Below, in pieces: positions 1 through 4,161 of a stretch of DNA of 7,017 bases. The notes beneath the pieces are model-generated. The model was given only the letters and a program-made list of their open reading frames with translations, searched no databases and was not told where the DNA came from. The stretch comes from Bacillota bacterium (GTDB lineage Bacteria > Bacillota > Bacilli > Bacillales_B > DSM-18226). The stretch covers positions 1 to 7,017 of the forward strand of contig JAKACS010000161.1 of the NCBI GenBank assembly GCA_021821235.1. The letters run 5' to 3'. A program made the translations under genes and the position numbers. Positions within the stretch are counted from its first letter, which is position 1. Each line of letters starts with the position of its first letter.

Positions 1-68
1 CATGAGGCAAAAAATCCCCCCCCGTTTTTTCCTTAGTAGGTGGCAGGGAAGGAATTTTATAAGAAGAC

Positions 69-278
69 TTAGTCAAATGTGCGAAACGTTAAATGATTTA
101 ACGAACGGATAATTTCATCTTGATGGACCATTTGCTCATTAAACAGTACATATAAGTGTCCCTGACCGCTAATGATCTGAACCTCTTCTACTCCAGGGAT
201 TTGCTTGATACCTTTTTTGATTTTTCCAATGCAGCCTGAACAAGCCAGATCATTTACAGGCAATTGGATTTTCGTCAT
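69..278 (-). CDS. Small heavy-metal-associated (HMA) domain protein, CopZ-like fold
   Basis: A 69-residue protein that is essentially one HMA domain. It opens with a beta strand (TKIQLPV) and carries the metal-binding pair C13-S-G-C16, in the position of the CxxC of CopZ-type chaperones, although the usual GMxCxxC lead-in is replaced by DLACSGC. The sequence PGVEEVQI after the first helix is the typical second strand of the fold. Such proteins bind Cu(I) or another soft metal in the cytosol and pass it to an ATPase or enzyme; the metal here cannot be told. The ATG lies inside the 3' end of the flavodoxin gene (29-base overlap) and has only a weak GGGA ribosome site, so translational coupling to the flavodoxin is likely. 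It is the last gene of the likely leftward three-gene operon. No metal-transporting ATPase is in view. Confidence 0.82.
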   Translation of the reverse strand: MTKIQLPVNDLACSGCIGKIKKGIKQIPGVEEVQIISGQGHLYVLFNEQMVHQDEIIRSLNHLTFRTFD

Positions 279-741
279 TTTGCTTCCCTGCCTTCTCGAT
301 TATTTTTTTCACAAACTCTTTGCCAAATTGGATGCATTGCTGTTTTTCCGCCTTGGTTGGCGCAAGCTCGATTTTCAGCCCTTCTGCAATGATTTCGGCG
401 CCTCTTTCTGCCAATTTGGCTTCTAATAGGTCAACCGCTCTGCCGCGATATTCATACGAAGAATCACAAGAACCAAAGGCAGCGGCAGCCTTCCCGTCTA
501 AACGTATCCCGTCCATTTCTTCATAAAAATCAAGGAACTCATCCGGCAATTCTCCGTCTCCCCATGTATGCGCGCCCAGTAAAATACCATCATATGCGAA
601 AAGATCTGTGACATCCGACAGCAAAATATCTTTGATCTCAACATCGGCTCCCGCTTCAACTATTCCTTTACCAATTTCCTCGGCGATTTCTTTTGTGTTC
701 CCCGTCATACTGGAATAAATAATCAAACAAGTTGCTAGCAT
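250..741 (-). CDS. Flavodoxin
   Basis: A 163-residue short-chain flavodoxin, a soluble FMN-carrying one-electron transfer protein. The phosphate-binding loop is S10-S-M-T-G-N-T16 after the first strand (LATCLIIY). The 50s loop has T59-W60-G61-D62, where W60 should stack on the flavin. The 90s loop is G90-S-C-D-S-S-Y-E-Y98, with Y96 or Y98 as the second stacking aromatic. Length fits the roughly 150-residue short-chain class plus a polar C-terminal tail (KQNDENPIACK) that overlaps the next gene. The ATG at 741 has a strong AGGAGGG site six bases upstream. The gap to the DUF2249-like gene upstream is 67 bases with no convincing terminator, so the two are probably co-transcribed. Its partner reductase or acceptor is not in the window. 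Bacillus YkuN/YkuP are the obvious relatives, but orthology is not claimed. Confidence 0.93.
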   Translation of the reverse strand: MLATCLIIYSSMTGNTKEIAEEIGKGIVEAGADVEIKDILLSDVTDLFAYDGILLGAHTWGDGELPDEFLDFYEEMDGIRLDGKAAAAFGSCDSSYEYRGRAVDLLEAKLAERGAEIIAEGLKIELAPTKAEKQQCIQFGKEFVKKIIEKAGKQNDENPIACK

Positions 742-808
742 AAGGATCCCTCCTCTTTAGAAAAAATTCCTTATAAAACCGATCGTCCTTATTTTAGCTC
801 ATCCTTTT

Positions 809-1060
809 TTATAATTTTACAGTCATCAGCCGAAAATGACCCGGCTCGATTTCATTCACAACAACGTTCATCCCCAAGGATTCCAGTCCCGCGATCAGCG
901 GCTGTCCATAATGGGGAATGTGGATTTCAATAATGGTTCCGATTGGCACAGTTTTAACGAAATCGATAATTTCCTTCCGCGGATGCTCTCCTTTAAGAAT
1001 TCTTTCACGCATATCCAAGATCGCAATTTTCCCATCTGCTTGCATCATCAGATTGCCCAT
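809..1060 (-). CDS. DUF2249-like small protein (TusA/SirA-type fold suspected)
   Basis: An 83-residue soluble protein. After a short lead it has the pattern ILDMRE...KGEHPRKEI......VPIGTIIEIHIPHYGQPLIAGLESLGM, ending EPGHFRLMTVKL. This matches what I recall of DUF2249: an LD-R opening strand, a helix, a G-T-x-x-E-I strand, a P-L-x-x-x-L-x-x-x-G helix and a final basic strand. The family is related in fold to TusA/SirA. The TusA CP-type cysteine is absent here (no cysteine at all), so sulfur transfer by this residue is unlikely. DUF2249 proteins are often found with nitrogen-oxide and anaerobic respiration genes, which agrees with the FNR-type box upstream. GGGAG lies about eight bases before the ATG at 1060, which supports this start. 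It is the first gene of the likely operon with flavodoxin and the HMA protein. Family assignment is by eye; biochemical function is unknown. Confidence 0.72.
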   Translation of the reverse strand: MGNLMMQADGKIAILDMRERILKGEHPRKEIIDFVKTVPIGTIIEIHIPHYGQPLIAGLESLGMNVVVNEIEPGHFRLMTVKL

Positions 1061-1085
1061 AGCTGTTTCTCCCTTCAGAATCTTT

Positions 1086-1098
1086 TGGATATATTCTA
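1086..1098 (-). promoter_or_regulatory. -10 element and predicted start site of the DUF2249-flavodoxin-HMA operon
   Basis: On the reverse strand the hexamer TAGAAT (1098 to 1093) differs from TATAAT at one position, and the predicted transcript start is near 1086, leaving a leader of about 26 bases to the ATG at 1060. No recognisable -35 lies 17 bases upstream. Activation through the box at 1121-1134 is the likely substitute. Confidence 0.6.
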
Positions 1099-1120
1099 CC
1101 TTTTTCTTTTGCTAAAAAAA

Positions 1121-1134
1121 TTGATCTGCATCAA
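1121..1134. promoter_or_regulatory. FNR/CRP-family activator box (TTGAT-N4-ATCAA)
   Basis: TTGATCTGCATCAA is a perfect 5+5 palindrome with a 4-base spacer and matches the FNR/ANR/DNR consensus TTGAT-N4-ATCAA. Its centre is at 1127.5. A leftward -10 hexamer TAGAAT (1098 to 1093) would give a start near 1086, which places the box centre at -41.5, the class II activator position. There is no -35 hexamer at the right distance (only a T-tract), as expected of an activator-dependent promoter. The Bacillus subtilis Fnr motif is different (TGTGA-N6-TCACA), so the cognate regulator may be another Crp/FNR-family protein. Confidence 0.7.
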
Positions 1135-1137
1135 GGT

Positions 1138-1153
1138 ATCAAAATTGATCAAT
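1138..1153. promoter_or_regulatory. Extra TTGAT/ATCAA half-sites next to the FNR-type box
   Basis: Immediately right of the main box the sequence reads ATCAA-AA-TTGAT (1138-1149), and this overlaps the 10-base palindrome ATTGATCAAT (1144-1153). The same half-site therefore recurs within 33 bases in different orientations and spacings. These could be weaker secondary sites for the same regulator, or chance in an AT-rich stretch. No spacing here matches the N4 consensus. Confidence 0.3.
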
Positions 1154-1175
1154 GAAAAATTTGCTACTGTGTTAG

Positions 1176-1194
1176 ATTGTGAAAGTATTGTGAA
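1176..1194. promoter_or_regulatory. Direct repeat ATTGTGAA x2, ResD-like box candidate
   Basis: ATTGTGAA occurs at 1176-1183 and again at 1187-1194, an 11-base period that puts both copies on the same face of the helix. The core TTGTGAA resembles the left half of the ResD box of Bacillus, a response regulator of anaerobic and nitric-oxide-linked genes. It lies about 50 to 70 bases upstream of the predicted start of the rightward membrane-protein gene, a normal activator distance. The match is partial and by eye. Confidence 0.35.
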
Positions 1195-1230
1195 CATTAC
1201 TATTCAACTGCGATATTGTTGTGCCTTCAA

Positions 1231-1239
1231 TGATAAAAT
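1231..1239 (+). promoter_or_regulatory. Extended -10 promoter candidate for the small membrane protein
   Basis: TGATAAAAT contains the TGn extension followed by TAAAAT (1234-1239), one change from TATAAT. The predicted start is near 1246, about 30 bases before the ATG at 1275. No good -35 is present at 16 to 18 bases upstream, so this promoter may rely on the TGn motif or on an activator at 1176-1194. Confidence 0.5.
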
Positions 1240-1274
1240 GAAGCAAAGATAACAACATATCGGAGTTGAATACA

Positions 1275-1553
1275 ATGTTTAAGAAGATCTCGCTTCTCGC
1301 AGTTCTTTTGGTTCTTCTTGCGGGTGCCCAAGCGTTTGCCCAGTCCAATGCCGGTATTACCTCATTTCAATCAAGAGAAACAATTACGGGTCTCTTCCAT
1401 AAAATTGATCTTGCATCACAAGAATCGCCAAAACAACTGAAAAAAACCGTTTACCCTGCCATATCCGCCTACATTTTACCCGGTGGCGTCATCTTCTTCT
1501 TTCTGATCCTTTTCAGCGGATACTGGTTTGTCTTTCGAAAACGGCATTTATAA
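1275..1553 (+). CDS. Small signal-peptide plus C-terminal-anchor membrane protein, unknown function
   Basis: A 92-residue protein I do not recognise. It starts with a clear signal peptide (MFKKISLL, a leucine/valine core, then AGAQAFA with probable cleavage before QS, near residue 22-23). A polar segment of about 40 residues follows, and then one membrane span (roughly AYILPGG to GYWFVF) ending in the basic tail RKRHL. This predicts an outside-facing short domain, a single span and a tiny cytoplasmic end. The ATG at 1275 is chosen because GGAG (1262-1265) sits nine bases upstream; the in-frame TTG at 1266 directly touches that site and is too close. The gene stands alone: it diverges from the FNR-type operon and a terminator follows six bases after the stop. 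The absence of cysteine or histidine pairs in the outer part argues against a cytochrome or metal carrier. Confidence 0.78.
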   Translation: MFKKISLLAVLLVLLAGAQAFAQSNAGITSFQSRETITGLFHKIDLASQESPKQLKKTVYPAISAYILPGGVIFFFLILFSGYWFVFRKRHL

Positions 1554-1558
1554 GAAAA

Positions 1559-1586
1559 GCCGGGCATAAACCACCCGGTCCTTTTT
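1559..1586. terminator. Bidirectional rho-independent terminator
   Basis: CCGGG (1560-1564) pairs with CCCGG (1574-1578) across a nine-base loop; a G-T pair at 1559/1579 adds a sixth step. On the + strand CCTTTTTGG follows, ending the membrane-protein transcript. On the - strand the hairpin is followed by CTTTTCTT, so it can also end the leftward WG-repeat transcript coming through the 52-base repeats. Confidence 0.75.
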
Positions 1587-1604
1587 GGTTTAGCGATAAA
1601 CGGA

Positions 1605-1869
1605 GGGCATTTGGAATGCCACTAATGACCGTTTGACCTTGAGAAACCTGAGAATTGGGCATTAGGAATGCCTCTAACGACCGTCTGACCTTGAGAAACC
1701 TGAGAATTGGGCATTAGGAGTGCCTCTAACGACCGTTTAGCCCTGAGAAACCTGAGAATTGGGCATTAGGAGTGCCTCTAACGACCGTTTGACCCTGTTA
1801 AACCTGAGAATTGGGCATTAGGAGTGCCCCTAACGACCGTTTGACCTTGGGAAACCTGAGAATTGGGCA
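1605..1869. repeat. Tandem array of five 52-base repeats
   Basis: Five head-to-tail units start at 1605, 1657, 1709, 1761 and 1813, each exactly 52 bases and each opening with GGGCAT; a broken sixth start (GGGCA) is at 1865-1869. 52 is not a multiple of three, so the array is not a coding repeat, and it is close to five helical turns. Each unit has a hairpin core GGCATT-AGG-AATGCC (TGG loop in unit 1), then AACG-AC-CGTT in units 2 to 5, and ends with a ten-base internal duplication (CCTTGAGAAA / CCTGAGAATT). Unit 1 is the most diverged. Units 3 to 5 share an A-to-G change in the hairpin that turns a T-A pair into T-G, which still pairs as RNA. I know no named family for it. The 1587-1604 and 1870-1885 flanks hold nothing further that I can see. 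Confidence 0.95.
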
Positions 1870-1885
1870 CGCTTCTACTACCACT

Positions 1886-3688
1886 TTAATGAAACGCCCG
1901 CCAAAATGCGCCTTTTTTATCGAGGATTTCGTCGATGTCGGTAAATGGGATTGTAAACGTTGGGAATCCTGCTGCGTATGGGGCAATTTCATATGGCAGA
2001 AAGTAAAGTGAAATCGCGCCGCTTTTGATAAAAAACGGCTGCTCGGCCTGAATTCCTTTAAAACTTCCAGGAAAGACGTATGAATATTCGGGGTCATTGA
2101 TGATTTGTTTGCCAATGATCGCACTGATTCCTTTTACATACTGGCTGCCGGGCTTGAATAAATCTTTCAGCTGATAAAAGGCACCACTTCGAAGATCCAA
2201 ATGCGCATATTTTTTAACTGGCATGCCGTGGGCTGCTCCAAATGGATAATCGTAACCCGCAATTTCAATTTCCAGCAAATTTCCTTTATAAAAAGGCAGC
2301 TCGTAATCCCCAAAATAATTTGACTCAAGCTGCAAATGAGGCGGCGTTTCTTTAATTCCCGATAAGTCCTTTATTGTTTGATTAACGATTGACTCCTTTG
2401 CTCCAAGACCACTAATGCGTGGGTAGTAAACAAGAAAGTCTTTATTCGGTTTGTACTTCTCCTCCTGAACACTTAAACCGCTTCCAAGCTCAATGATCCG
2501 ATTTTGCTCCCAGATGCGCTCACCTTTTTTATCAAAATACATCAGCCGATAATCAATTTCCCCTTTAATCAGCGATTGGTCAAACCTCAGTTCGCCGCTG
2601 CCGCTAACAATGGGGAGATGCTTTACTTTTTTGCCATTTTTATCGATAAAAAAAGTCGTTTGCCCGTCACTTGTAGACGCAAAACCATTTTCGTATTTCG
2701 AAATCCGGTTGTAAATAAATCCTGTCAGAATGTGACCATCATGATCACCAATAGCAAAGGTGGATCCAATATATGGTTTTTCGGGATCAATCGCTTTACC
2801 TAGTGCAACTCTCCCCTCCCCAAGGTCTTGGAGATCACTATATTGCGGTTTAAAAATAAACCGGCCGTTTTGGTCAATGAGTCCGTAGAAATTTTTCCCA
2901 CCATTTCCTAGTTGAACAATTGCGCGCCCATTCCGGAATGCTTCCGCCCCTGTAAATTGCGGCTGGATCATAATATTTCCCGCCTCATCTATATAGCCGA
3001 ATATGCCGTTTTCCCGGTTTTTGAAGGCTAGCAAGCTGTCGCCATACTCCCCAACATAGGGATAGGAATACTCATGGAGGACTTTCCCTGTCAGTCCGAT
3101 CAGCGCAAAACGGCCGCTCATTACCTTCACAACAGCTTTTTTTTCAACAAAATCAGAAGCTGTTTCATAAGAAAGCGGAATGACTTCTTTGCCCCATTTA
3201 TTTAAGTACCCGTACAAATAACGGCCATTTTCCGTTCCTGCAATCAGTGCTCTGCCGCCTTTATAATCGCCGATAAAGTAATAAGCCCGATCCGTGATTT
3301 CCTTGCCGCTTTCGTCGATCACTTTAAAGCCTTCATGGTCAATAACCGTTGCCCGGCCTTCGGAAAAAGGATTGATCGTATCATACTTTGGCTTTACGAT
3401 CAAATATCCGTTTAAATCAATGATTCCGGCAAGATCCATATAGCGGACAATCGCCCGTTCATTGTCTTGGAAATCTCCTGCATGCTCATAGAGCGGAGTG
3501 AGGATCCACTTCCCTTTCGAGTTGATATAGCCCCACTTATCCCCGCCAATCGCTTTGATAGCAGCAGGATAAAGATAAACTGACCGTGCTCTCCCGTTTG
3601 TTCCTGCATCCTGTTCCATAGGTTGTTCTGCTGCTGGATTCTTATCGTGTCCGGGGGATGGATCCATTTTTCGCCTTCTTTTAAACAT
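1886..3688 (-). CDS. WG-repeat protein with C-terminal DUF3298 (RsiV/PdaC-type) domain
   Basis: A 600-residue protein. After a basic, polar N terminus (MFKRRRK) come about nine WG (KWG) repeats, roughly residues 50-355, with the recurring pattern G-Y/L-I-D-x-x-G-x-x-I-x-P-x-Y...F-x-x-G-R-A. Clear examples are KWGYINSKGKWILTPLY, FGYIDEAGNIMIQPQF and YGLIDQNGRFIFKPQY. From about residue 415 it looks like DUF4163/DUF3298: YYPRISGLGAKESIVNQ, GAAHG (484-488), LDLRSGAFYQLKDLF, and near the end ISLYFLPYEIAPYAAG (about 559-574). WG repeats are thought to be binding scaffolds; no enzyme motif is visible. DUF3298 is usually extracytoplasmic, yet no signal peptide or membrane span is present. Start choice: GGGGGA lies seven bases before the ATG at 3688; ATG 3691 is possible, and ATG 3703 lacks a ribosome site. 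It probably has a repeat-bearing 3' UTR ending at 1559-1586. Confidence 0.88.
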   Translation of the reverse strand: MFKRRRKMDPSPGHDKNPAAEQPMEQDAGTNGRARSVYLYPAAIKAIGGDKWGYINSKGKWILTPLYEHAGDFQDNERAIVRYMDLAGIIDLNGYLIVKPKYDTINPFSEGRATVIDHEGFKVIDESGKEITDRAYYFIGDYKGGRALIAGTENGRYLYGYLNKWGKEVIPLSYETASDFVEKKAVVKVMSGRFALIGLTGKVLHEYSYPYVGEYGDSLLAFKNRENGIFGYIDEAGNIMIQPQFTGAEAFRNGRAIVQLGNGGKNFYGLIDQNGRFIFKPQYSDLQDLGEGRVALGKAIDPEKPYIGSTFAIGDHDGHILTGFIYNRISKYENGFASTSDGQTTFFIDKNGKKVKHLPIVSGSGELRFDQSLIKGEIDYRLMYFDKKGERIWEQNRIIELGSGLSVQEEKYKPNKDFLVYYPRISGLGAKESIVNQTIKDLSGIKETPPHLQLESNYFGDYELPFYKGNLLEIEIAGYDYPFGAAHGMPVKKYAHLDLRSGAFYQLKDLFKPGSQYVKGISAIIGKQIINDPEYSYVFPGSFKGIQAEQPFFIKSGAISLYFLPYEIAPYAAGFPTFTIPFTDIDEILDKKGAFWRAFH

Positions 3689-3710
3689 CATTAAGTCCCC
3701 CATATCGCTT

Positions 3711-3728
3711 TTTCATATGTATATGAAA
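3711..3728. promoter_or_regulatory. Perfect 18-base palindrome upstream of the WG-repeat gene (operator candidate)
   Basis: TTTCATAT-GT-ATATGAAA has perfect eight-base arms and a two-base centre. It is centred about 31 bases upstream of the ATG at 3688, where a leftward -10 region would be expected. I could not assign a convincing sigma-A promoter to this gene; weak AT-rich hexamers inside the palindrome are the best candidates. A repressor dimer site is the likeliest reading; the regulator is unknown. Confidence 0.45.
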
Positions 3729-3737
3729 GAAAACGGG

Positions 3738-3771
3738 ATAGGTGCCTATAGCCAAACTAGCTGGTTAGTTT
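3738..3771. repeat. Two short inverted repeats in the divergent control region
   Basis: ATAGG-TG-CCTAT (3738-3749) is followed by AAACTA...TAGTTT (3754-3771), whose six-base arms enclose GCTGGT. They lie between the 18-base palindrome and the brnQ promoter, upstream of both divergent transcripts. Their role is not known; they may be binding sites for whatever regulates the WG-repeat gene. Confidence 0.3.
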
Positions 3772-3798
3772 TTCAAACTATTTTTTCAAAAAAACTTC

Positions 3799-3826
3799 TT
3801 GCAAAATGTTCAAAAAATTATATAAT
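3799..3826 (+). promoter_or_regulatory. Sigma-A promoter of the T-box/brnQ transcript
   Basis: -35 TTGCAA (3799-3804), a 16-base spacer and a perfect -10 TATAAT (3821-3826) predict a start near 3833. The resulting leader of about 330 bases contains the whole T-box before the TTG start at 4162. Confidence 0.82.
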
Positions 3827-3871
3827 CATACTATCGATAGATTGATTCTGATTTTTTGAAAAAGTTGTTTT

Positions 3872-4135
3872 AAAATCGATGACGAGAACAGTAGCAAACA
3901 ATCACTTGATCAATAGAGAGCCGGCGGTTGGTGCAAGCCGGAATCAAGCTGCCTGTGAACATCATCTCTGAGATGCAAGGCCGAACATTCAGTAGTAAGC
4001 CTTCGCCGGAACTGTCCGCCGTTACAATGGGCCGCGTATGTTGGTACGTTGATCGAGAGCCGCAGATTTTTATATTGCGGAAGTAGGGTGGTAACGCGAG
4101 CACGCTCGTCCCTAGATTAGGGGCGGGCTTTTTAT
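3872..4135 (+). promoter_or_regulatory. T-box riboswitch leader, probable Ile specifier
   Basis: Canonical T-box parts appear in order. The Stem I base has the GA-rich kink GATGACGAGAACAGTA (3878-3893). AGAGAG (3915-3920) is followed by the distal hairpin CCGGC/GCCGG with a GGTTGGTGCAA loop (3921-3941). The returning strand reads TGAAC-ATC-A, so the specifier codon is most likely AUC (3961-3963, Ile). Stem III is CCGCA/TGCGG (4060-4080). The T-box motif AGGGTGGTAACGCG (4085-4098) contains UGGU (4089-4092), which would pair with the ACCA end of a tRNA with discriminator A, as in tRNA-Ile. Uncharged tRNA stabilises the antiterminator and lets transcription pass the terminator into brnQ; charged tRNA does not. 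The T-box identity is secure; the specifier reading is from pattern memory and Val or Leu is not fully excluded. Confidence 0.93.
4104..4133 (+). terminator. T-box regulatory terminator
   Basis: GCTCGTCCCTA (4104-4114) pairs over eleven positions (two G-U pairs) with TAGGGGCGGGC (4118-4128), with loop GAT, followed by five T residues and ATTTTG. Its left arm (CGTCCCT) is also the partner of AGGG in the T-box motif, which gives the mutually exclusive antiterminator. Confidence 0.9.
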
Positions 4136-4161
4136 TTTGTCAAAAAAAGGAGAGATCACAC

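Noticed and set aside
836..1252. Rightward 138-codon open frame opposite the DUF2249-like gene
   Set aside because: It is antisense to a gene with a good ribosome site and family pattern, runs across the promoter region, and its composition (rich in F, N, H, S) is not protein-like.
1266..1274. TTG at 1266 as start of the small membrane protein
   Set aside because: It directly abuts the GGAG ribosome site; the ATG at 1275 has the proper nine-base spacing.
1605..1869. CRISPR array
   Set aside because: The units abut with no unique spacers; the whole 52-base unit is repeated, so this is a tandem repeat, and no cas gene is nearby.
1798..2124. Leftward 108-codon open frame across the end of the repeats and the WG-repeat gene
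   Set aside because: It is out of frame with the WG-repeat protein, which has clear domain structure in the other frame, and it crosses a non-coding 52-base repeat.
3689..3703. ATG at 3703 as start of the WG-repeat protein
   Set aside because: It has no ribosome site upstream; GGGGGA lies between it and the ATG pair at 3691/3688, which are better placed.
3870..4103. Leftward 77-codon open frame inside the T-box leader
   Set aside because: The DNA is fully explained by conserved T-box structure on the + strand; there is no ribosome site or family pattern.
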